11,335 nt of DNA from Candidatus Parcubacteria bacterium (GTDB taxonomy: Bacteria > Patescibacteriota > Patescibacteriia > JAACEG01): the NCBI GenBank assembly GCA_023135505.1, contig JAGLTA010000012.1:1-11335 (forward strand), in the 5' to 3' direction. The notes beneath the pieces are model-generated. The model had not been told where the DNA came from. It did not search any database and saw nothing but the letters and a program-made list of their open reading frames with translations. Every line of letters starts with the position of its first letter. Position 1 is the first letter of the stretch. Position numbers and translations under genes: made by a program. Positions 1-6,388 of this stretch are shown piece after piece.

Positions 1-61
1 AAAATTTGACCGAAATATGGAAATTGCGGTAAAAACTAATTGCGCAATAAGTCTAAAAATT

Positions 62-1165
62 ATGAAATTTTTACAGCGCGCGAATCTGCGCCGTTTAGAC
101 TTGTGGCTATTAACAATAATTCTTGTCTTAATCGGTTTTAGCTTAATCACTATCTACAGTTTGGATTTAAGCCAAAAAACTGATTTTTTTTATTTTAAAA
201 AACAGCTGATTTTTTCAATTATAGGAATAATCTGTTTTTTTGTATTTGCGTTAATAGACTATAAAATTTTAAAAACTTACAGTTACGGCATCTATCTATT
301 CGCTTTAACTTTATTGATATTAGTTCTTTTTTTCGGTCATACTATACATGGAACGCGCGGCTGGTTTATGTTCTACGGTCTTAGCGCGCAGCCAGTTGAA
401 TTTGCTAAAATCGCGATTATTATAGTATTGGCAAGATTTTTATCTATTCACGCGTATGAAATAAAAAAGGTTTCTTATATTTTTTTAAGCGCGATTTTAA
501 TATCCCCGTCTATTTTATTGATAATGCTGCAGCCTGATTTAGGATCAATGATAATTCTATTAATTTTATGGATAGGAATGCTGCTCATAAGCGGAATAAG
601 AAAAAAACATTTCTTTTTATTATCCGTATCTTTTATTTTATGTTTTTGTATGGCATGGCTTTTCAGTTTTAAAGATTATCAAAAAGACAGGATTTTAACA
701 TTTTTAAATCCATCGCTAGATCCTTTAGCGTCGGGATATAATGTTATTCAATCAATTATTGCCGTAGGCTCTGGAAAACTATTTGGCCGCGGAATCTCTT
801 CTGGGTCGCAAAGCCAACTGCAATTTTTGCCCGAAGCCCATACTGATTTTATATTCTCAAGCTTAGCTGAGGGGCTGGGACTAATCGGCGCGGGAATATT
901 GCTTTTTTTATTCGCGATTTTATTTTATAAAATAATCAAGCAATTAAAGGATGTATCTAATGATTTCGGAATTTTTTTAGTTTCCGGAATTTTGATATAT
1001 TTTATAAGCCAAACTTTTCTTAACATCGCGATGAACATCGGAATAGCGCCGGTAATGGGAATTCCTCTGCCGCTTGTAAGTTATGGCGGCAGCTCTTTAA
1101 TAGCCAGTTTTATAATGCTAGGAATAACCGCCAATGTTTTAATGCAGCGATTAACCCTGAAATAA
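62..1165 (+). CDS. rodA: RodA, SEDS-family peptidoglycan glycosyltransferase for cell elongation
   Basis: Polytopic membrane protein that polymerises lipid II into glycan strands during cell elongation, normally with a class B PBP2 partner. SEDS signatures visible: QPDLGSMIILLILW mid-protein, the segment GRGISSGSQSQLQFLPEAHTDFIF, and the C-terminal IPLPLVSYGGSSL. The Asp of HTDFIF is residue 262 when counted from the ATG at 62, the same number as the catalytic Asp of E. coli RodA. I chose 62 (367 aa, usual family length, beginning MKFLQRANLRRLDLW) over the in-frame ATG at 17, whose extra 15 residues are not RodA-like; neither start has a Shine-Dalgarno. The frame is open to the left edge, so 17 cannot be excluded. 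Only one base separates its stop from the ComEC gene, so the two are cotranscribed. Family assignment is very secure. Confidence 0.93.
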   Translation: MKFLQRANLRRLDLWLLTIILVLIGFSLITIYSLDLSQKTDFFYFKKQLIFSIIGIICFFVFALIDYKILKTYSYGIYLFALTLLILVLFFGHTIHGTRGWFMFYGLSAQPVEFAKIAIIIVLARFLSIHAYEIKKVSYIFLSAILISPSILLIMLQPDLGSMIILLILWIGMLLISGIRKKHFFLLSVSFILCFCMAWLFSFKDYQKDRILTFLNPSLDPLASGYNVIQSIIAVGSGKLFGRGISSGSQSQLQFLPEAHTDFIFSSLAEGLGLIGAGILLFLFAILFYKIIKQLKDVSNDFGIFLVSGILIYFISQTFLNIAMNIGIAPVMGIPLPLVSYGGSSLIASFIMLGITANVLMQRLTLK

Positions 1166-1166
1166 A

Positions 1167-2627
1167 ATGCGCAGATCTAAAATAATTTTATCCGCGGCAA
1201 TCTCTTTTATCTGCGGAATCGCGCTGGCTAACCTAATATCAATTCCGCTTTTTACAATTTATTGCTTTATAATTTTAAATATCGCTATAATCTCCCTATT
1301 TTGGCATAATCGCTTTTTTCGGATAACAGCTGTTCTTTTATGCTGTTTTTTATTTGGAATATTTCGCTTTGAATTTTGCGATAATGCAGTTGAAAAAATT
1401 ATTAACAGCAATTTTCAAAAAAACAAAACTTCTTTTATCGGCATAGTCGCGGATGAACCGTCGCTTAAAAAAAATTATCAGAGCATGATAGTTGAAAGCG
1501 GCGAAATTCCCGGTAAAATATTGGTTAACGCCAGCCTGTATCCGCCGTATAATTACGGAGATAATTTAAAAATAGAATGTAAATTAAAATCAACTATTGA
1601 AGACGATGAGTGGAAAAAATATTTTATTAAAGAAAAAATTTATTATTCCTGCTATTATCCGCAAATTCAGATTATTTCAAAAAATAACAAAAGCAGATTT
1701 TACGCACAGTTGTTAAAATTTAAGCAAAAAAGCAAAATAATAATTGAAAAAAGCGTTCCGGGGCAAGAATCGCAAATTCTGTCAGCTATGCTTCTCGGCT
1801 ATAAAAAAAACATCCCTCCTGAACTGCAAGATAGATTTTCTCAAGCTGGAATCAGCCATATTATCGCCATTTCAGGAATGCATATTGCTATTATTATTTT
1901 TATTTTAATGTCAGCGCTTGTTAATTTCGGGCTGTGGCGGAGGCAGGTATTTTACGCGACAATAATTTTAATCTGGATTTTTATTTTTTTAATCGGGCTG
2001 CCTCCGTCCGCCATAAGGGCCGGAATTATGGCAACAATAATAATGTGGGGAATAAATATCGGAAGAATCAGCGGCGCGACAAATATTTTAATTTTAGCCG
2101 CGGCATTGATGCTTCTTGTAAATCCGTTTCTCCTTTTTAATGATATAGGTTTTCAATTATCGTTTTTAGCTGTTTTTGGAATTATTTATCTATCGCCGAT
2201 TTTTAATGCCTGGATGAAAAAATTCCGCAAATTTACCGAAATAAAAAAAATTCTAATTATCACGCTGTCAGCGCAAATAGCCACGCTTCCTTTGTCAATA
2301 TATTATTTCGGCAAACTGCCGATTATGTCTCCGCTAATCAATTTAATCATCGTTCCGCTGCTGGCCTTAATCCTATTTTTAGGATTTGCCATAATTTTAT
2401 TCGGATTTATATATCTGCCAGCCGCGCAAATCATAGGAATAATAGAATGGCTGATACTTAATTTTTTAATAAAAATTGCCTATTTTTTTACATCCCTTCC
2501 TTTTAGTTACTTGTCTATTGAAAAAATAAATTTCATCTGGATTTTAATTGCCTATATCGCAATAATAGCCATCTTTATTTTTGTTAACAGGAAACAAAAA
2601 ATAGAAACAATTTTCAGCGATTTTTAG
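1167..2627 (+). CDS. comEC: ComEC/Rec2 competence membrane channel, N-terminal part only (no MBL domain)
   Basis: 486-aa polytopic membrane protein matching the N-terminal and central parts of ComEC, the channel that carries single-stranded DNA across the cytoplasmic membrane during natural transformation. Two or three TM helices open the protein (about 1-65). A soluble DUF4131-like region follows (about 75-180, FIGIVADEP...). Then comes the Competence domain (about 205-475) with its signature HIIAISGMH at 231-239, GLPPSAIRAG at 277-286 and DIGFQLSFLAVFG. Canonical ComEC is about 700-800 aa with a C-terminal metallo-beta-lactamase domain; here the frame stops after the last TM helix and that domain is the next gene. 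The start lies one base after the rodA stop, without a Shine-Dalgarno, so translational coupling is likely. Function rests on family knowledge; uptake genes such as pilins are not in the window. Confidence 0.9.
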   Translation: MRRSKIILSAAISFICGIALANLISIPLFTIYCFIILNIAIISLFWHNRFFRITAVLLCCFLFGIFRFEFCDNAVEKIINSNFQKNKTSFIGIVADEPSLKKNYQSMIVESGEIPGKILVNASLYPPYNYGDNLKIECKLKSTIEDDEWKKYFIKEKIYYSCYYPQIQIISKNNKSRFYAQLLKFKQKSKIIIEKSVPGQESQILSAMLLGYKKNIPPELQDRFSQAGISHIIAISGMHIAIIIFILMSALVNFGLWRRQVFYATIILIWIFIFLIGLPPSAIRAGIMATIIMWGINIGRISGATNILILAAALMLLVNPFLLFNDIGFQLSFLAVFGIIYLSPIFNAWMKKFRKFTEIKKILIITLSAQIATLPLSIYYFGKLPIMSPLINLIIVPLLALILFLGFAIILFGFIYLPAAQIIGIIEWLILNFLIKIAYFFTSLPFSYLSIEKINFIWILIAYIAIIAIFIFVNRKQKIETIFSDF

Positions 2628-2639
2628 TTATTTTTAATT

Positions 2640-3527
2640 ATGAATTTGCCAAGCAAAAAAAATCTGCGGATTATTCTAGCGATTGCCGCTTTATCAGGGC
2701 TGCTTTTTTTAAATTTTATCTCCGCTAATAAAAATAGCGATAAATTAAGAGTGTCGTTTTTTAATGTCGGACAGGGAGATTCCATTTTTATACAAACGGC
2801 TGATAAAAAAGATATTCTGATTGACGGCGGTCCGGATAAAACAGTGATAAAAAAACTTGGAAAAGCAATGCCATTTTGGGACAGAACAATAGATTTAATA
2901 ATTATCACTCATCCGCATTCCGATCACATTAGCGGCTTGATTGAGGTGATTAAAAGATATAAAATTAAAGAAATTTTTTATACAGGGGTCTCTTATAATT
3001 CAGAAACTTATGCTGAATTATTGCGGCAAATTGAGCATAATAAAATTGAGCTGATTGAAATCAATAAACAGCAAGAATTAACATTAAGCGAAAATTTAAA
3101 ACTGAAAATTTTATTCCCGAATGAAAATCTGCGCGAAAAAAATATTGAAAATCTTAATAACACATCTATGGTCGTAAAATTGATTTACAATGAAAACTCT
3201 TTTCTGTTCGCCGCTGACGCTGAATACGAAGTTGAACAAATTTTATTGGAAGATGAAATCGGTCTTAGCGCCGACATTTTAAAAGTCGGGCATCAAGGCG
3301 CGAGCGATTCCAGTTCTTTGGAATTCCTGCAAAAAGTCGCGCCGCAAATTGCGATTATTTCCGTAGGCGCAAATAATAAATTCGGGCATCCGTCCCTCCG
3401 CGTAATCAGAAGATTGGAAAAACTCGGCGCGAAAGTTTTCCGCTCCGACCAAAACGGAGATATTAAAATAATCGCCAACGGAGAAAATTATCAAATTTTT
3501 ATAGAAAATCCGACGATTGAATTTTAA
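2640..3527 (+). CDS. Membrane-anchored metallo-beta-lactamase-fold hydrolase, ComEC C-terminal domain as a separate protein
   Basis: 295-aa protein with an N-terminal hydrophobic segment (about 9-29) that should anchor or export it, then an MBL fold. Visible motifs: FFNVGQGDSIFI (opening strand of ComEC-type MBL domains), LIDGG, HPHSDH at 91-96, D193 in FAADAEYE, H218 in KVGHQGASDSS, and H250 in FGHPSLRV. These are the expected ligands of a two-metal site, except that the usual HHG of ComEC domains reads HQG here. The ComEC-attached domain is thought to be the nuclease that degrades the non-transported DNA strand; that role is inferred, not shown. It starts 12 bases after the ComEC stop and is the last gene of the rodA operon, which strongly suggests the two proteins work together as a split ComEC. 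Stand-alone relatives exist in many bacteria as 'MBL fold metallo-hydrolase'. Confidence 0.88.
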   Translation: MNLPSKKNLRIILAIAALSGLLFLNFISANKNSDKLRVSFFNVGQGDSIFIQTADKKDILIDGGPDKTVIKKLGKAMPFWDRTIDLIIITHPHSDHISGLIEVIKRYKIKEIFYTGVSYNSETYAELLRQIEHNKIELIEINKQQELTLSENLKLKILFPNENLREKNIENLNNTSMVVKLIYNENSFLFAADAEYEVEQILLEDEIGLSADILKVGHQGASDSSSLEFLQKVAPQIAIISVGANNKFGHPSLRVIRRLEKLGAKVFRSDQNGDIKIIANGENYQIFIENPTIEF

Positions 3528-3547
3528 TAAAATAAAAAAATGATTTA

Positions 3548-3593
3548 AAAATTTTTGACTAATTTCGCGGTCGCGAAATTAGTCAAAAATTTT
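3548..3593. terminator. Long perfect palindrome, probable bidirectional terminator of the rodA-comEC operon
   Basis: Two 22-nt arms (3548-3569 and 3572-3593) are exact reverse complements around GT; with a realistic tetraloop the stem is about 21 bp. The outer part is A/T (AAAATTTTT...AAAAATTTT) and the inner part is GC-rich (CGCG), so a U-rich 3' arm follows a stable stem in either direction. It lies 20 bases after the MBL gene stop. Its first 34 nt recur at 4576-4609. Confidence 0.7.
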
Positions 3594-3735
3594 ATTCTTT
3601 ATTAAATTTACGCATTTAATAAAAATTGCTGTTTTTTATAAATATTCTTGCTTATTTTTTAAAAAAATATAAAGTAAATAACAATAAATTATTGATATTT
3701 TTACAAAAAATATATTTCACATAACATACAAATTT

Positions 3736-3766
3736 TTGTTACTAACTTTCAATAATTATGTATAAT
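3736..3766 (+). promoter_or_regulatory. Candidate sigma-70-type promoter for the YgjV-family gene
   Basis: TTGTTA (3736-3741) and a consensus TATAAT (3761-3766, preceded by TG) are separated by 19 bases, slightly long. This gives a leader of about 65 nt before the ATG at 3838. The rest of the 310-base gap 3528-3837 is very AT-rich and shows nothing else beyond the palindromic terminator. Confidence 0.45.
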
Positions 3767-3837
3767 AACGAGTTATCGGAAATAATTAAAATTTTTATCT
3801 TTATTTAAAAAAATTATTTGAGACTTTTTTATTTTTT

Positions 3838-4371
3838 ATGCCTGACTTAACACTTTCATTTATAATCTCACAAATTGCGATGACTATCGCAATGGGCTTT
3901 GATTTTTTGAGCTTGCAGTACAAGAAGCGGGAATATACTTTTTTGTGTTTGATTGTTTCAGCAAGTTTTATAAGCGCCCATTATTTTTTGTTGGGCAAAG
4001 TCGCGGCAGGAGTCATTGTTTTTATTTCTGTTTTAAGATTTATTACTTGCTATTTTACTACAAACAAAAAATACTTGTTTATCTTTATCGCATTAAATAC
4101 GATTTCATTATTTTTTACGTATAAAAATTCTACCGACTTAATCATCTATATTGGTTTAATAGTCTTTATAATTGGAAATTTTCAGGAAGACAACAAGCTT
4201 ATGAGAAAATTAATGATGGGTGGCACTTCGATAATTGTTTTATATAATGCAATTATATTCTCACCGATGGGCGTTATAGCAGAAGGTTCATTTTTGATAA
4301 GTGGTTTTATTGGATATTACAGACATTATGTAAAAAATAATAAAAAAATAAAAAAGTCCCAAATAATTTAA
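3838..4371 (+). CDS. YgjV-family inner-membrane protein
   Basis: 177-aa hydrophobic protein with about six predicted TM segments and a lysine-rich C-terminal tail (164-174). It resembles E. coli YgjV (Imp-YgjV family) in two places I can align by eye: HYFLLGKVAAG at 48-58 followed by an Ile/Val-rich helix ending in LRFIT (E. coli has HFFLLGTYPAG and then IRTLI), and MGVIAEGSFLISG at 144-156 (E. coli GGTMIEGSFLLMNG). The family has no established function, so none is claimed. The gene stands alone between two copies of a 34-nt terminator-like sequence (3542 and 4576), with its own candidate promoter, so it is an independent unit. No Shine-Dalgarno precedes the ATG. Family call is good, length is typical (E. 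coli YgjV is about 183 aa). Confidence 0.82.
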   Translation: MPDLTLSFIISQIAMTIAMGFDFLSLQYKKREYTFLCLIVSASFISAHYFLLGKVAAGVIVFISVLRFITCYFTTNKKYLFIFIALNTISLFFTYKNSTDLIIYIGLIVFIIGNFQEDNKLMRKLMMGGTSIIVLYNAIIFSPMGVIAEGSFLISGFIGYYRHYVKNNKKIKKSQII

Positions 4372-4414
4372 TAATAATGAGCATAAAAATTTTAATTACA
4401 TCCGATAACACGGT

Positions 4415-4531
4415 GTATCTGGCTCCAGAAAAATTCCCTTATTAATTACAATAATGAGTAAATTTTTCTTCCGACCCAAATTTTGAAAATGATTATTAAG
4501 TTTAATAAGGAATTTCAAAAACTTCAGATAC
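4415..4531. repeat. Imperfect long inverted repeat (structured RNA or decayed miniature element)
   Basis: The left arm 4415-4445 (GTATCTG ... AATTCCCTTATTAA) pairs with the right arm 4502-4531 (TTAATAAGGAATT ... CAGATAC). The outer 7 bp are perfect, an internal loop of about 10 nt follows, then 13 bp with one bulged C. Inside, AATAAT (4450-4455) and ATTATT (4492-4497) add a short inner stem. It lies in the 294-base gap between the convergent YgjV-family gene and tatD. No family is recognised. Confidence 0.5.
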
Positions 4532-4575
4532 AACTCCTGTTAAATTGATAAATTGCTATTCTGTATTAAATTAAG

Positions 4576-4630
4576 GATTTAAAAATTTTTGACTAATTTC
4601 GCGGTCGCGTGTTTTCGCTAAAAATTTTTG
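4576..4630. terminator. Second copy of the 34-nt terminator-like sequence, between convergent genes
   Basis: Bases 4576-4609 are identical to 3542-3575. The right half is degenerate: CGCG is followed by TGTTTTCGCT instead of AAATTAGTC, but the outer AAAAATTTTT (4581-4590 and 4620-4629) still pairs, as does CGCG/CGCG around the centre. The position between the stops of the plus-strand YgjV-family gene and minus-strand tatD fits a bidirectional terminator. Confidence 0.55.
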
Positions 4631-4665
4631 AATAAATTTTCTTTTTAAAAATTTTCTATTAGCAG

Positions 4666-5508
4666 TTACGGCAATTTGAATAATCCTTTAGCGTTTTGCG
4701 TTGTTATTTCAGCGATTTTTTCAACGCTAACCCCGCGGATTTCAGCTATTTTTTGCGCAATATATTTAACATAGACTGGTTCGTTCCGCTCCCCGCGATG
4801 CGGAATCGGCGTTAAATAAGGACAGTCGGTTTCAACCATAAATTTATCATCTGGAATTTCTTTAATCCATTCATACCCTTTTAAAAATGTTACCAATCCC
4901 GTAAAAGAGATTAAAAAATCCAAATCAAAATATTTTCGCGCAGTTTCCAAGTCTTTATTAAAACAATGAATTACGCCACTCGCCCGGGGATAATCTGATT
5001 TTAATCTTCGCAAAATTTCTATCAAATCTTCATGCGCGTCTCGGCAATGGATTATCATCGGCAAATTCACATCTTGCGCCATTTTAAACTGCTGAATAAA
5101 AACTTCTCGCTGCTCTTTTTTGATTTCTCGTTCTCTTTCATCGCTCACCTCTTCCTTGTGGCGATTTTTCAGATGAAAATAGTCCAAACCGATCTCGCCG
5201 ATAGCGGCAACTTTTTTATCTTGCGCCAATTTTTTATATTTATCATAATTAAATTTTTCCGCGCGGCTGTTAAATTTAATTTCATTTTCATCAATATGAA
5301 ATTCCTGCAAATGTATCGGATGAAGACCGACTGCGGCATAAACGCCTTTTTCGTATTGATTAGCGATTTTTACAGCCCTTTCTGAAGTGGTAATCTGCGA
5401 TCCGACAATAATCAACTGCGTATTATTTTCCAGCGCGCGCCGAATAACACTATCTCTATCATTGCTATAAGCGCTGAAATTCAAATGCGAATGGGTGTCT
5501 ATAAGCAT
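4666..5508 (-). CDS. tatD: TatD-family metal-dependent deoxyribonuclease
   Basis: 280-aa TIM-barrel amidohydrolase-superfamily protein. All expected metal ligands are visible: THSH (H6, H8), GEIGLDY (E105), IIHCRDA (H154), VIHCFNKD (H181) and VETDCPYLTP (D228). TatD proteins are cytoplasmic 3'-5' exonucleases acting on DNA, with proposed roles in repair and DNA degradation. It is a little longer than the usual 255-265 aa, because of a charged stretch around 71-100 and a Lys/Glu/Arg-rich segment at 114-135. It is probably cotranscribed with the small membrane-protein gene 17 bases upstream. The start is the only reasonable one: the HxH motif begins at residue 6. No Shine-Dalgarno is present. 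Confidence 0.92.
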   Translation of the reverse strand: MLIDTHSHLNFSAYSNDRDSVIRRALENNTQLIIVGSQITTSERAVKIANQYEKGVYAAVGLHPIHLQEFHIDENEIKFNSRAEKFNYDKYKKLAQDKKVAAIGEIGLDYFHLKNRHKEEVSDEREREIKKEQREVFIQQFKMAQDVNLPMIIHCRDAHEDLIEILRRLKSDYPRASGVIHCFNKDLETARKYFDLDFLISFTGLVTFLKGYEWIKEIPDDKFMVETDCPYLTPIPHRGERNEPVYVKYIAQKIAEIRGVSVEKIAEITTQNAKGLFKLP

Positions 5509-5525
5509 AAAATATTATTTAAAAA

Positions 5526-5756
5526 TTACTCTTTTTTATCGCTAACTACGGTAATTACTCCAGTTATTATAACTAACATTAATAAAGCGTTTAAATTCAG
5601 ATAAGACGCGATAAAACGATGGCGCGCTAATTCTATTAAACTAAAAAAAATAAAAGTTGTTAAAGATATGTAAAAAATATCGCTTATAATTATTATAATA
5701 AATTTTTTATACTCATCTTTTATTTTAACCATAAATTTAATTTTGCGTAAACGCAT
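5526..5756 (-). CDS. Small two-TM membrane protein upstream of tatD, function unknown
   Basis: 76-aa protein: basic N-terminus (RLRKIK), TM segment about 19-41 (Ile/Phe-rich), a short loop with RHR, TM segment about 52-71 and a charged C-terminus SDKKE. I recognise no family. Codon and amino-acid usage (Ile, Lys, Phe-rich) matches its neighbours, and it lies 17 bases upstream of tatD on the same strand, so a shared transcript is likely. An alternative start is the Met at codon 9 (5732), which would leave a protein starting MVKIKDEYKKF; neither start has a ribosome binding site. A TATAAT on the minus strand at 5816-5811 could be its -10 box, without a convincing -35. Confidence 0.62.
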   Translation of the reverse strand: MRLRKIKFMVKIKDEYKKFIIIIISDIFYISLTTFIFFSLIELARHRFIASYLNLNALLMLVIITGVITVVSDKKE

Positions 5757-5778
5757 TATCTAGCTTATTGTTCAACTA

Positions 5779-5807
5779 TTGACATCTTAACTTATTTTTT
5801 CTATTAT
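5779..5807 (+). promoter_or_regulatory. Sigma-70-type promoter of the tRNA-Lys/Phe/Pro array
   Basis: A perfect -35 TTGACA (5779-5784), a 17-base spacer and -10 TATTAT (5802-5807). Transcription would start near 5814, giving a 5' leader of about 64 nt before tRNA-Lys. This is the best promoter match in the window. Confidence 0.7.
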
Positions 5808-5847
5808 TTAATTATATCACAATAATAAATGAATAAGTAAAATTTAC

Positions 5848-5864
5848 AAGCCTGCGTTAGGCTT
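5848..5864 (+). other. Small hairpin in the leader of the tRNA transcript
   Basis: AAGCCT (5848-5853), loop GCGTT, AGGCTT (5859-5864), followed by ACTTTTAATTTT. It lies between the promoter and tRNA-Lys. It could be a weak attenuator or a processing structure; the sequence alone does not decide. Confidence 0.4.
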
Positions 5865-5877
5865 ACTTTTAATTTTC

Positions 5878-5950
5878 GCGTCCATAGCTCAGCTGGTAGA
5901 GCAGCTGCCTTTTAAGCAGAAGGTCGCAGGTTCGAGCCCTGCTGGACGCA
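5878..5950 (+). tRNA. tRNA-Lys (anticodon TTT)
   Basis: 73-nt cloverleaf: acceptor GCGTCCA/TGGACGC with discriminator A, D stem GCTC/GAGC, anticodon loop CTTTTAA with anticodon TTT, T arm GCAGG-TTCGAGC-CCTGC. The top pair of the anticodon stem is a G-A mismatch. CCA is not encoded (CAA follows the discriminator). Confidence 0.95.
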
Positions 5951-5957
5951 CAATTTC

Positions 5958-6024
5958 GGATATCAGATATCGGGTATCAGATGTCGGATGTTGAATTTCG
6001 GATATCTGACATCTGATATCCGAT
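5958..6024. repeat. Degenerate 7-bp tandem repeat folding into a hairpin, tRNA-Lys/Phe spacer
   Basis: Nine consecutive heptads plus a partial one: GGATATC, AGATATC, GGGTATC, AGATGTC, GGATGTT, GAATTTC, GGATATC, TGACATC, TGATATC, CGAT. The leading bases change from purine-type (R)GAT to (Y)GAT about two thirds through, which makes the array self-complementary: 5969-5988 pairs with 6005-6024 in 18 of 20 positions, the exceptions being G-U wobbles. A further small GCGG/CCGC hairpin follows at 6025-6039. Confidence 0.75.
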
Positions 6025-6051
6025 GCGGTAGAGTCCCGCACAAATGTCTGG

Positions 6052-6123
6052 GCCTGGGTAGCTCAGTGGTAGAGCAAAGGACTGAAAATCCTTGTGTCGT
6101 GAGTTCAATTCTCACCCCAGGCA
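6052..6123 (+). tRNA. tRNA-Phe (anticodon GAA)
   Basis: 72-nt cloverleaf: acceptor GCCTGGG/CCCAGGC with discriminator A, D stem GCTC/GAGC, anticodon stem AAGGA/TCCTT with loop CTGAAAA (anticodon GAA), T arm GTGAG-TTCAATT-CTCAC. CCA is not encoded (CAA follows). Confidence 0.95.
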
Positions 6124-6124
6124 C

Positions 6125-6208
6125 AAATATCAGAAGTCTGATTTCGGATGTCGGAGGTCGGATTATTTTTTTAATCCGATATCTGAAATCCGAAATCTGA
6201 AATCCGAA
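6125..6208. repeat. Degenerate 7-bp tandem repeat folding into a long hairpin, tRNA-Phe/Pro spacer
   Basis: Heptads on the left arm: AAATATC, AGAAGTC, TGATTTC, GGATGTC, GGAGGTC, GGATTAT; on the right arm, in a new phase from 6177: CGATATC, TGAAATC, CGAAATC, TGAAATC, CGAA. The central TCGGATTA (6158-6165) and TAATCCGA (6172-6179) pair perfectly around a T-rich loop, and pairing continues outward with scattered mismatches to the 5' end of tRNA-Pro. Same repeat family as the previous spacer. Confidence 0.75.
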
Positions 6209-6281
6209 CGGGGCGTGGCGCAGTTGGTAGCGCGCGTGGTTTGGGACCATGAGGCCGCTGGTTCAAGTCCAGTCGCCCCGA
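6209..6281 (+). tRNA. tRNA-Pro (anticodon TGG)
   Basis: 73-nt cloverleaf: acceptor CGGGGCG/CGCCCCG with discriminator A, D stem GCGC/GCGC, anticodon stem CGTGG/CCATG with loop TTTGGGA (anticodon TGG), T arm GCTGG-TTCAAGT-CCAGT. CCA is not encoded (CAAA follows). It directly abuts the last repeat unit upstream. Confidence 0.95.
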
Positions 6282-6290
6282 CAAATTTTA

Positions 6291-6324
6291 AAAAAACAGA
6301 GAATAAATTGTTCCCTGTTTTTTT
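6291..6324. terminator. Bidirectional intrinsic terminator between the tRNA array and ilvC
   Basis: AAAAAACAGAGAA (6291-6303), loop TAAATTG, TTCCCTGTTTTTT (6311-6323): 12 of 13 positions pair, and a T-run closes the plus strand. On the minus strand the same stem is followed by a T-run as well, so it can end both the tRNA transcript and the convergent ilvC transcript. Confidence 0.75.
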
Positions 6325-6346
6325 ATTCCGCTTTCAACTTTATGGG

Positions 6347-6388
6347 CTTTACAGACTTTCGACTTTACGACTTTACAGACTTTCGACT
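6347..6388. repeat. 18-bp direct repeat with 24-bp period overlapping the 3' end of ilvC
   Basis: CTTTACAGACTTTCGACT occurs at 6347-6364 and again, identical, at 6371-6388, separated by TTACGA. The units are themselves built of ACTTT(AC)G-like 7-9-mers. On the minus strand the second copy encodes the last seven residues (SRKSVKS) of IlvC, and the ilvC stop lies in the spacer. Confidence 0.8.

Noticed and set aside
3..32. Possible 3' end of an upstream gene (frame 3, ending TAA at 30-32)
   Set aside because: Nine codons are too few to assign; it only helps explain why rodA more likely starts at 62.
5032..5385. Plus-strand open frame of 117 codons opposite tatD
   Set aside because: It is antisense to a gene with all TatD ligands, with composition typical of a mirrored frame and no start signals.
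5951..6208. CRISPR-like array
   Set aside because: Units are 7 bp, contiguous and degenerate, with no unique spacers and no cas genes.
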